From NCBI GenBank assembly GCA_003132905.1, contig PKZC01000128.1, positions 1 through 15,557 of the forward strand: a DNA stretch of 15,557 nt. Direction: 5' to 3'. Both the position numbers and the translations under genes were made by a program. A model generated the notes under the pieces. The model saw only the letters and a program-made list of their open reading frames with translations. It had not been told where the DNA came from and did not search any database. Positions 7,196 through 13,183 of the stretch are shown here, piece by piece. Within the stretch, counting starts at the first letter, position 1. Each line of letters starts with the position of its first letter. Origin of the DNA: Bryobacterales bacterium (GTDB taxonomy: Bacteria > Acidobacteriota > Terriglobia > Bryobacterales > Bryobacteraceae).

Positions 7196-7798
7196 ATGGC
7201 ACGACACCCGCTTATCGCATTCGAAGGTCCGATCGCGGCGGGCAAGACCACACTAGCGGCCCTCCTGGCAGCGCACCTCGAAGGCGACCTCGTTCTGGAA
7301 CCGTTTGAAGGAAATGAGTTCTTGAGCGACTTCTACCGTGACCGAGAGCGCTGGTCCCTTGCAATGCAACTGTCTTTCTTGGACATGCGTCGAGAGCAGA
7401 TGATGGAGATACCTAAACCGTTTTCTCGCACGGTTGTTGCGGATTACTCTCAGTGGAAGGACGGGATTTTCGCGGGGATGCTGCTAAGAGATCGAGAACT
7501 GCGCTTGTTCGAACGTCTGAACCGGGTCGGGTGGGGGTCTGCGACAACGCCGGACATACTTGTCTATCTCGACGCAAACAACGACGTGCTGCTGAGCCGA
7601 ATCCGATCACGTGGTCGACCGTATGAATTGTCGATCGATCCCTCGTACCTCAATTCACTTCGTGAGGCCTACGAGCGAGCCACACCTATTTGGCGGGATA
7701 CGCGCGTAATTCGGTATGATACTTCATTTCTCAACTTGGAATCTGGAGAACAATTAAATCAATTCTTCCACGAGATCACTCGCCGGATCGCAGGTTAA
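7196..7798 (+). CDS. Deoxynucleoside kinase (dNK family)
   Basis: A 200-residue kinase transferring the gamma-phosphate of ATP to the 5'-OH of a deoxynucleoside. Motifs from the ATG at 7196: P-loop EGPIAAGKTT at 10-19; EPFEGNEFLSDFYRDRERW at 35-53, the usual bacterial dGK/dAK pattern; VADYSQWKDGIFA at 81-93, carrying the acidic catalytic residue; and the LID motif SRIRSRGRPYE at 134-144 followed by IDPSYL. Length agrees with bacterial dNKs of about 200-220 aa. An in-frame ATG at 7121 would add 25 unrelated residues and is rejected because the kinase fold begins right after 7196. There is no clear Shine-Dalgarno sequence. The stop overlaps the stop of the convergent SIR2 gene by 4 bases. Base specificity (dA, dG, dC or dI) cannot be read. 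Its position next to an ITPase-fold/SIR2 pair suggests a role in making or sensing an unusual deoxynucleotide, although ordinary salvage is possible. Confidence 0.9.
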   Translation: MARHPLIAFEGPIAAGKTTLAALLAAHLEGDLVLEPFEGNEFLSDFYRDRERWSLAMQLSFLDMRREQMMEIPKPFSRTVVADYSQWKDGIFAGMLLRDRELRLFERLNRVGWGSATTPDILVYLDANNDVLLSRIRSRGRPYELSIDPSYLNSLREAYERATPIWRDTRVIRYDTSFLNLESGEQLNQFFHEITRRIAG

Positions 7799-8622
7799 CT
7801 GCTAGGTACGCTCGTAGTGCCGAACGCTTCTCGTTGAAGCTTTTCAAGAAAATCGCTTAATGCGGGTCCGGCATCGTCGATCTCCGCAACGATTGGCAGG
7901 ATCCCTCGGCGTTCGAGAATGGCCTCATGGACCGGATTTGGTCGCGTTAAGAATAAGTAGGACTTTGGTCTGGCGGAGGAATACGTCGATTCGGTCCACA
8001 GGCGATGAAGCTTGTATAGTAAATATCGCACGTTAACGTCCGACAGACTGTAGCCGACAAATAGTATGGCTTTTCCGATGCTGTCTGAACGTAGTTTCAG
8101 ATCGAGTGGAGACTCGAATGATAGCCGGTCAAAATAACTCGTTTCGCTCAGAACCAGGGATTCGTCGTCGTCGAAATCGCCGTGCAGCTTGACGACCTGG
8201 GTTACACCTTCTTTGATCTTAGTGAAGTCTCCAACGTTTGCAATCTTCACAAATGGCTGTCCTCGGCGCTGAAATGCAATCTCGATCCACCGATCGTAAT
8301 TCGTCGTGTAAATCGTCGGGAACTTGAGATCGATAATCGCGTTGTGGGAACGAGAGCCATCTACCTTTGCCTCATCTGTGTGCCATGTTCGGTCCATCCA
8401 GCTCCGTAGCGCACCCATTGAGGTCTTGCGGATCAAGTAGTATTCAGCCAGCTCAAGGTACCCGCCATGCCCCTCAAAAACCGCCGGATCAAAGTCTAAC
8501 TGCTTTGCCATCTCTGCGACTAGCTCTCCCCAGCACGGCAATCCCAGGTTTCGGGAGAGTCCCGAGCCAGCAAAGAGCAATACCTGCCTCGATCTAATTG
8601 CCTCGGCTAGCTGCTGGATCAT
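7795..8622 (-). CDS. SIR2-fold protein, putative NADase effector (KomC-like)
   Basis: A 275-residue protein with the Rossmann-like SIR2 core used by many anti-phage effectors to destroy NAD+. Motifs: FAGSGLSRNLGLP at 17-29 (the GAGxS NAD loop), TTNYD at 106-110, KLHGD at 145-149 with the catalytic His147, and FVGYSLSDVNVRYLL at 188-202. All catalytic positions are intact. It lacks the zinc-binding cysteines of protein-deacetylating sirtuins, as expected for the SIR2_2/defence group. No extra sensor domain is fused, so activation should come from a partner, probably the ITPase-fold protein encoded directly upstream. The ATG (8620-8622) overlaps that gene's TGA as ATGA, implying translational coupling and fixed stoichiometry. 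It converges with the kinase gene, with a 4-base stop overlap. NADase activity is inferred from the family. Confidence 0.88.
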   Translation of the reverse strand: MIQQLAEAIRSRQVLLFAGSGLSRNLGLPCWGELVAEMAKQLDFDPAVFEGHGGYLELAEYYLIRKTSMGALRSWMDRTWHTDEAKVDGSRSHNAIIDLKFPTIYTTNYDRWIEIAFQRRGQPFVKIANVGDFTKIKEGVTQVVKLHGDFDDDESLVLSETSYFDRLSFESPLDLKLRSDSIGKAILFVGYSLSDVNVRYLLYKLHRLWTESTYSSARPKSYLFLTRPNPVHEAILERRGILPIVAEIDDAGPALSDFLEKLQREAFGTTSVPSS

Positions 8623-9182
8623 GACGTTACCCCTTTCGCCAAGTATTCGGCAAATTTATCGAGGGCGATTCGACGCATTGAGATCTCGTTCTTCTTGTCT
8701 CCCATTTCGGCGAATGTCATCGTATGCCCGTCGGGCTGGAATACGCAGTCCCACTGGAAATCACGCGATCCGCGCGGAGGCGACACGATGAGGCCGGGAA
8801 TCTCGCCCTCGAAATTGTAAATATTCATGCCATCGCAGTATGCGATCGTCGTTTTAGCTTTCGCGGGCTCAGGTGTGGCAAACAACCTGGCGAAATCATC
8901 GGCCTTGAGTGCATCCCAAACGATCTGAGTGAGGCCTCCTGGCAGGCCCCGTAGGTAGTCGAGATAAAGTCCAGTATGTTCCACGAAAAGCGGTCTTCCG
9001 ATTTGTGAAAATGCCTTCAGAACTTTGTCTCGGACCAGCTTCTTCGTTTCAGTGGTTTGTAGTTCGTCGATCTTTACGGGAGATCCTATTACGCGAATGG
9101 AATGAGCATCGAAGATTTGCGCGGCCTCCTCGATTTTGTACTTGTTGCTCGATACAAAGCGAATCTCGCGAACCGTGGGCAC
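8619..9182 (-). CDS. ITPase/HAM1-fold protein with altered active site, putative nucleotide sensor (KomB-like)
   Basis: A 187-residue member of the RdgB/ITPA family (non-canonical purine NTP pyrophosphatases). Family marks: FVSSNKYKIEEA at 9-20 (the T/SxNxxK phosphate loop), E40 in the metal-binding position, GLPGG at 79-83, RDFQWDCVFQPDG at 140-152 with the base-recognition F-x-W-D, and KNEISMRR at 164-171. Two key positions differ. VEHTGL at 67-72 has His69 where RdgB has the catalytic Asp69 (ITPA Asp72), and the SHR motif that contacts hypoxanthine reads SMR. Binding without efficient hydrolysis is therefore likely, and a sensor role fits the ATGA-coupled SIR2 gene downstream. The start is GTG at 9180-9182, immediately before the first strand; no good Shine-Dalgarno sequence is seen and the mRNA may be leaderless. 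The alternative is a housekeeping ITPase with altered chemistry. Confidence 0.87.
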   Translation of the reverse strand: MPTVREIRFVSSNKYKIEEAAQIFDAHSIRVIGSPVKIDELQTTETKKLVRDKVLKAFSQIGRPLFVEHTGLYLDYLRGLPGGLTQIVWDALKADDFARLFATPEPAKAKTTIAYCDGMNIYNFEGEIPGLIVSPPRGSRDFQWDCVFQPDGHTMTFAEMGDKKNEISMRRIALDKFAEYLAKGVTS

Positions 9183-9240
9183 TCTTGAAGTTTACACCCT
9201 GGACTTGCCCTCACCCATCGCTCATTTGCGGTGCTCACGC

Positions 9241-9272
9241 GTCAGTCCCACGGCTGTTTTCTGGGGTCTGAC
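9241..9272. promoter_or_regulatory. Imperfect stem-loop between the divergent sensor and AbiE operons
   Basis: GTCAGTCCCA at 9241-9250 pairs with TGGGGTCTGAC at 9262-9272, giving a GTCAG/CTGAC plus CCCA/TGGG stem with a small bulge and an 11-base loop. It sits in the 164-bp gap between the leftward ITPase-fold gene and the rightward abiEi. It could be an operator or a remnant palindromic repeat. It has no T-tract, so I do not call it a terminator. Confidence 0.4.
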
Positions 9273-9296
9273 TCCGAGCGCATCAGTTCTGAAGGG

Positions 9297-9325
9297 TGTT
9301 GCAAAACCTCGGTAAATGTGCAAAA
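9297..9325 (+). promoter_or_regulatory. GCAAAA direct repeats upstream of abiEi, possible autoregulatory site
   Basis: TGTTGCAAAA (9297-9306) and TGTGCAAAA (9317-9325) are direct repeats with 19 bases between the GCAAAA cores, lying 22-50 bases before the abiEi ATG where promoter elements should be. AbiEi-type antitoxins repress their own promoter through repeated sites, so this is a reasonable operator candidate. It is an inference from position only. Confidence 0.35.
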
Positions 9326-9346
9326 GTACCTAGGAAACGCAACAGC

Positions 9347-9946
9347 ATGAAAGTCGCCACTCCATCTGAAAGAATCCTGGCTCTGGCGCGGGAACGGAAG
9401 ATCATCCGTCCCCGGGATCTTGGCAAGATTCCGACTATGCACCTGGTGCGTCTGGTCCGCAAAGGAGAGCTCGTTCGGCTGGGTCGGGGCATCTATTCGC
9501 TGCCGGATGGACGATCAACCGAGCATCACAGCCTTGCGGTAGTGGCGAAGCTGGCCCCTCGAAGTGTGGTCTGCCTTCTATCGGCGCTACGGTTCCATGA
9601 ACTAACGACGCAACAGCCCAATGAGGTCTGGATTGCCATCGAAAATAAGTCGTGGGTCCCAACGGTCGATTCCGTTAAGCTGCGGATCATTCGGTTTACC
9701 GGCGAAGCCCTCAGGGCTGGGGTGAAGAGCCACGAAATTGAAGGCGTCTCCGTACGCGTGTTCAATCCCGCGAAAACCGTGGCGGATTGTTTCAAGCATC
9801 GCAATACGATCGGACTGGATGTCGCGATTGAGGCGCTCAAGGACGCTCTCAAAAGAAAGAAAACGACGGTTGATGAGATCGAACGGTACGCCAAGATTTG
9901 CCGGGTATCGCGGATCATTCGTCCCTATCTTGAGGCCGTGGCGTGA
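9347..9946 (+). CDS. abiEi: AbiEi-family antitoxin/transcriptional regulator of a type IV toxin-antitoxin system
   Basis: A 199-residue protein that should repress its operon and counter the AbiEii nucleotidyltransferase toxin. The N-terminal winged helix is clear: ERILALARERKIIRPRDL, then HLVRLVRKGELVRLGRGIYS and LPDG. The C-terminal antitoxin domain includes SVVCLLSALRFHELT, VWIAIENKSW and VRVFNPAKTVADCFKHRN, all in the expected order for the AbiEi_4 group. ATG 9347 is chosen over an in-frame upstream start at 9296 because AGGAAA lies 9 bases before it and the winged helix begins at once. It ends at a TGA (9944-9946) in GCC GTG GCG TGA, just before the toxin gene. The frame is intact although the toxin gene is broken. 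Confidence 0.9.
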   Translation: MKVATPSERILALARERKIIRPRDLGKIPTMHLVRLVRKGELVRLGRGIYSLPDGRSTEHHSLAVVAKLAPRSVVCLLSALRFHELTTQQPNEVWIAIENKSWVPTVDSVKLRIIRFTGEALRAGVKSHEIEGVSVRVFNPAKTVADCFKHRNTIGLDVAIEALKDALKRKKTTVDEIERYAKICRVSRIIRPYLEAVA

Positions 9947-9967
9947 AATGAAGCCGTGACGTGAAAT
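9935..9967 (+). repeat. 18-bp tandem duplication at the abiEi-abiEii junction
   Basis: GCCGTGGCGTGAAAT (9935-9949) is repeated as GCCGTGACGTGAAAT (9953-9967), with one mismatch and an 18-base period. In the first copy the antitoxin stop and a GTG overlap as GTGA. In the second copy the GTG at 9961 is the toxin start. Removing one copy restores a GTGA stop/start overlap, so the duplication probably pulled the two coupled genes apart. Confidence 0.75.
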
Positions 9968-10888
9968 CCAAGCCTCCCAGGAATCTCGCCGCGTCGATGC
10001 GCGCCAAACTGCTGGATCGTGCGCGTGCACGAAAGGAAGATTTTCAGTTCATGCTTGGCCGCTGGGTGGCGGAACGGTTCCTGTTTCGACTGGGCAAGTC
10101 AGACCAGCGCGAAGTTTTTGTGCTTAAGGGCGCGACACTCTTTTTGATCTGGCAAGGTAAGCTCCTTCGTCCCACGCGGGACATCGACCTGCTGGGGTAT
10201 GGCTCGGCGGAGATTGGGAGCGTGATCGAATCGATCCGGGATGTTTGTTCCATCGAGGTGGCGGATGGGAATTGTCTTCGATCTCGCGGGTGTCACCGGC
10301 GAGGAGATTCGGGGGGATGCCGAGTATGATGGCGTGCGAGTCCGGGTCCCGGCTACCCTCGACGGCGCCAGAGTTCAGCTCCAGATCGATATCGGTTTCG
10401 GCGATGCGGTGGATCCGGCACCGGAGGAATCGACGTTTCCGGTCATGCTGGAGATGGAATCTCCCCGGCTCAAGACCTACCCGCCGGAGGTAGTGATCGC
10501 CGAAAAACTTCAGGCGATGGTCCAACTGGGAATCGCGAATAGTCGGATGAAGGATATTTTCGACATCTGGATGCTCAGCCGCGAACAGTCATTCTTGATG
10601 TCCCGGTTGCGCCGCGCGATCACCGCGACGTTCGCCCGTCGAAAGACAGACTTGCCAACGGAACGTCCGACGGCGCTGACAGGCGCATTCCTGAAAGACA
10701 AGGGGAAGACCGGTCAGTGGAGGGCATTCCTGAGTCGGATGCAGTTGCCGAAAGACCTGGCCGATCTCGATACGGTTGGGAATGCGATTGCCGATTTCGT
10801 GATGCCGGTATTCGAAGCGGCGCGCTCAGAAAATCCGGACGAGTTCGAATGGCCCGCCAAGGGCCCGTGGAAAAAGACCACCACTTAG
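9961..10888 (+). pseudogene. abiEii: AbiEii-family nucleotidyltransferase toxin, broken by a one-base frameshift
   Basis: The intact product would be about 308 residues, the usual AbiEii length. The first 103 codons (GTG 9961) encode FVLKGATLFLIWQGK and RPTRDIDLLGYG, the polymerase-beta-like nucleotidyltransferase motif with its catalytic Asp pair, ending in SIEVADG. The frame is then lost at GGGAA (10267-10271). Skipping one base continues as IVFDLAGVTGEEIRGDAEYD, then QLQIDIGFGDAV, the conserved VVIAEKLQAMVQLG and RMKDIFDIWML, down to the TAG at 10886-10888. Read as written, translation ends at 10329 with junk residues, so no complete toxin would be made. Either the toxin has been inactivated while the antitoxin persists, or there is a base-call error. 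The gene ends 14 bases before the right direct repeat. Confidence 0.85.
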
Positions 10889-10902
10889 ATGCCGTCCGTG
10901 CG

Positions 10903-11461
10903 CCTTATAACCAATCCAGCGTCTCGGCCGGATGGTCGGCGCCCACCACTCGTACGAACACGTCTTCGAGCGTCTCAGAGCCGGTTCGCAGCTCGGCCAT
11001 CGTGCCCAATTTCACTAGCCTGCCATCATGAATAATGGCGACGCGGTCGCACAGGCGTTCCACCACTTCCAATACATGCGACGTCAGGAACATGGTTGCG
11101 CCGCGCCGCACTTGGTCGAGCAGGATCTCCTTCATCAGGCGCGCGCCCACCGCGTCCACGCCTTCAAACGGCTCGTCCAGCAAGAAGAGCTCGGGCCGAT
11201 GGATCAGCGCGGCTGCCATTGCTACGCGCTTTCGCATGCCCTTGGAATAATCGCCGATCAGCTTGCCCGGTTCGCCATCCAGTTCAAACAGTGCCAGCAA
11301 CTCCCGCGATCGTTCGCGAGCCACTGCGCGCTCCAAGCCGTACATTCGTCCGACGAACTCGGTGAATTCCAATCCGGTGAGGTGGTCGAACAACAGCGTT
11401 TCGTCGGGAACCAGTCCGATTTTGCCCTTCACCTGCTGGGCATGTTCGGGCATGGAAAGAC
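10903..11461 (-). repeat. 559-bp direct repeat, right copy (inside the intact ABC ATPase gene)
   Basis: Gap-free counterpart of 4109-4667, with 21 mismatches. Here the repeat is the 3' part of a complete gene, and homology stops at 11461 although the gene continues to 11669. The two copies are 6794 bases apart, start to start, in the same orientation, so recombination between them would excise a 6794-bp circle and leave one intact ATPase gene. Confidence 0.97.
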
Positions 11462-11669
11462 CCAAAAGCTCGATCGTGCCGGAAGTGGGAGGTGCCAGGC
11501 CCATCAACATACGGATGGTCGTGGTTTTGCCCGCCCCATTTGGGCCCAGGAAGCCGAAAAAGCAGCCGCGCGGGACTTCCAGGTCGAGCCCGTCCACAGC
11601 CGCCTTGTTTCCATACACCTTGCGAAGGTTGTGGACCGCAATAGCCGCGCCGGAGCCCATGTGTTCCAT
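10905..11669 (-). CDS. ABC-transporter ATP-binding protein (intact)
   Basis: A 254-residue single nucleotide-binding domain of the type that energises ABC-2-like exporters. Motifs: Walker A GPNGAGKTT at 42-50, a Q-loop region at IGLVPDE in which the usual Gln is not obvious, signature YSKGM, Walker B LFLLDEP, the D-loop region EGVD, and the switch histidine in LTSH. Two start codons are possible, ATG 11669 and ATG 11660; the second has GGAACAC just upstream. The last 184 codons form the right direct repeat. No permease gene is adjacent on either side of the repeats, so it is an orphan ATPase in this window. Its 68-bp upstream gap is shared with the divergent HDOD gene. Confidence 0.93.
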   Translation of the reverse strand: MEHMGSGAAIAVHNLRKVYGNKAAVDGLDLEVPRGCFFGFLGPNGAGKTTTIRMLMGLAPPTSGTIELLGLSMPEHAQQVKGKIGLVPDETLLFDHLTGLEFTEFVGRMYGLERAVARERSRELLALFELDGEPGKLIGDYSKGMRKRVAMAAALIHRPELFLLDEPFEGVDAVGARLMKEILLDQVRRGATMFLTSHVLEVVERLCDRVAIIHDGRLVKLGTMAELRTGSETLEDVFVRVVGADHPAETLDWL

Positions 11670-11737
11670 ATTACAAAAGCGCGGGGCCCTAGCTTTGGAG
11701 GCTCAAGCTTTTCACGTCAACGGACGATAGTTCTAGG

Positions 11738-12625
11738 GTGACAGCTTCCGCGACCACTTCCACGGCAGGGACTCCCACAGTTCGCGAGCGATCGTTGCTC
11801 GCTTTGGGGCAACTTCCACCTTTCTCGCCGATCTTGAATCGTCTGATTGCAAGCCTGGCGAGTGAAGATGTGTCGTTCGCCAAGATTGCCGATCTCATCG
11901 AAAAGGATACGGTTCTGGCAGGGAACATCCTGAAATTAGTGAATTCGGCGCTGTATGGTTTGGCGGGGACGGTCAACTCGATCCGCCATGCAGTTTCATT
12001 GCTCGGAATTACCAAGCTGCGCAACGCCGCGCTGAGTATGTCGGTGGCGCGCATGTGGAATCAGGTGAAGACTCCTCCCGGATGGTCAACGCCGAACTTC
12101 AATCAGCACTCGGTGGGCGTGGGCATCCTCTCTGATCTGCTGGCCCAGCGCTTGAACGTGGCTTATGCCGAAGGCGCTTTCGCGGCTGGGCTCTTTCACG
12201 ATTTGGGCCTGCTGCTGATAGCTATCGGGCTGCACGACGAGTACAAGCAGATGGCGCTGCTTTGCCAGGAAAACAAGCAATGGAATCAGGATTATGAAGT
12301 CCAGGTTCTCGGGATGACGCATGCCGAGCTTTCCGCCGACGCTTTGGCGCAATGGAACCTGCCGGAGGAAATCCAAATGGCGGTGCGTTTCCACGGATCG
12401 CCCGAGCTTGATCCTACGGCGGGGGTCGCTGGCCAGTTCACGCTGAGCCACGTTTTGAATGCCGCCGATCGTTACGTCAAGGGGACGGGAGTGTTTGTCA
12501 GTCTTTTCGAAACTCCCAGCGATGATCCTCAAGCGGCGCTCGAACAACTTGGGCTGGGCGACCGGCTGCCGGTGATCCTGGGCGAGTTCGACAACGAATT
12601 TACCGCGATCAAGGCTTATTTCTAA
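11738..12625 (+). CDS. HDOD-domain signalling protein
   Basis: A 295-residue protein with an HDOD domain over about residues 20-225, a helical fold related to HD phosphohydrolases and found in bacterial signalling proteins linked to stress, motility or cell-cycle control. Typical segments: LPPFSPILNRLIAS, LIEKDTVLAGNILKLVNSA, IRHAVSLLGITKLRNAALS, then GLFHDLGLLL with H154-D155. H124, H195 and H219 fall where HD metal ligands would lie, so the metal site may be less degenerate than in many HDOD proteins. No receiver or GGDEF domain is fused. The start is GTG 11738, with no in-frame ATG nearby and a weak ribosome site. It is divergent from the ABC ATPase, and its stop is 7 bases from the convergent next gene. 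Confidence 0.88.
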   Translation: MTASATTSTAGTPTVRERSLLALGQLPPFSPILNRLIASLASEDVSFAKIADLIEKDTVLAGNILKLVNSALYGLAGTVNSIRHAVSLLGITKLRNAALSMSVARMWNQVKTPPGWSTPNFNQHSVGVGILSDLLAQRLNVAYAEGAFAAGLFHDLGLLLIAIGLHDEYKQMALLCQENKQWNQDYEVQVLGMTHAELSADALAQWNLPEEIQMAVRFHGSPELDPTAGVAGQFTLSHVLNAADRYVKGTGVFVSLFETPSDDPQAALEQLGLGDRLPVILGEFDNEFTAIKAYF

Positions 12626-12632
12626 AGACGGT

Positions 12633-13109
12633 CTAAAGAGCTTTGAAAGCGGCTCTAAGCGAATCAGCCGCTTGCTGGCTTTCCTTATTATCGGCCTTCG
12701 GATCGCTCCACGGTTCGGTTTGCAGGAGCTTCTTGCGCTTCTGCTTCGCGACGACAACCCTAATACTTGTTTGATTGTCGTTGTCCTTGATGAGGGTAAC
12801 GATGATCCGGGTTCCGGTCTGCGAGTAGCCGCCTGTAATTTCCATTGCGGTGATGATCTGACCCGCGTCCTTATCGGCCCGATCGATGGAATGGCCTTCG
12901 CGTTTCAGCTCGTTGACAACGATCTCAAACGTCTTTTCGATCGACGTTGGATTCTGAAACGTAATACCGCCTTGCACGTTCTTGGGAGCTGCGGCGTCGG
13001 CAGCTTCCTCGGCCTTTCGGTCGTGACGGCTCTGCGCGGTGAGCGGTTGCCCGACAAGGGCAAGCGAGCTGATCGCGACGATGATAATTTGACCGGTCGT
13101 TGAGTTCAT
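12633..13109 (-). CDS. Small exported hypothetical protein
   Basis: A 158-residue protein starting at ATG 13107-13109 with AAAGGA six bases upstream. An in-frame upstream start at 13187 is rejected because it would bury the signal peptide. Residues 1 to about 25 are a Sec signal peptide (hydrophobic core IIIVAISSLALVG, then QPLTAQS), followed by a charged linker rich in Asp/Ala and one compact alpha/beta domain (IEKTFEIVVNELKREGHSI, then IITAMEITGG, TRIIVTLIKDND, SIRVVVAKQKRKK). The pattern resembles small periplasmic or lipoprotein-like BamC-type domains, but no lipobox Cys is present and I assign no function. It lies 74 bases downstream of the stop of the propeller gene on the same strand. 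Confidence 0.8.
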   Translation of the reverse strand: MNSTTGQIIIVAISSLALVGQPLTAQSRHDRKAEEAADAAAPKNVQGGITFQNPTSIEKTFEIVVNELKREGHSIDRADKDAGQIITAMEITGGYSQTGTRIIVTLIKDNDNQTSIRVVVAKQKRKKLLQTEPWSDPKADNKESQQAADSLRAAFKAL

Positions 13110-13183
13110 CTGGAGTCCTTTCTTAGAGAGATACGGGGTAGCCCTACCAGCGGCAGCGGCCAACATGGTGCTGCTCCCCCGCT

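Larger units (their letters stand above)
4109..10902. mobile_element. Accessory island, repeat-bounded unit of 6794 bp (putative integrated element)
   Basis: The unit runs from the first base of the left 559-bp direct repeat to the last base before the right repeat. It contains a truncated ABC ATPase copy, an RHGLTA-family gene, membrane/hypothetical genes, a deoxynucleoside kinase, a SIR2/ITPase-fold pair and an AbiE toxin-antitoxin locus. Flanking genes on both sides look like ordinary core genes, and base composition in about 5.7-9.3 kb is visibly less GC-rich than the flanks. No integrase, transposase, relaxase or tRNA attachment site is visible. The direct-repeat geometry is what a single-crossover integration of a circular molecule carrying the 3' part of the ABC gene would leave. 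An older tandem duplication of the ABC gene followed by deletion of one 5' end is the main alternative. The limits are inferred from the repeats alone. Confidence 0.55.

Noticed and set aside
4109..10902. Insertion sequence or transposon with terminal inverted repeats
   Set aside because: No transposase, no terminal inverted repeats at the boundaries; the bounding repeats are direct and long, matching homologous recombination better.
11028..11741. 237-codon + strand ORF opposite the intact ABC ATPase
   Set aside because: Antisense shadow; a matching shadow is seen opposite the truncated copy, as expected of a repeat.
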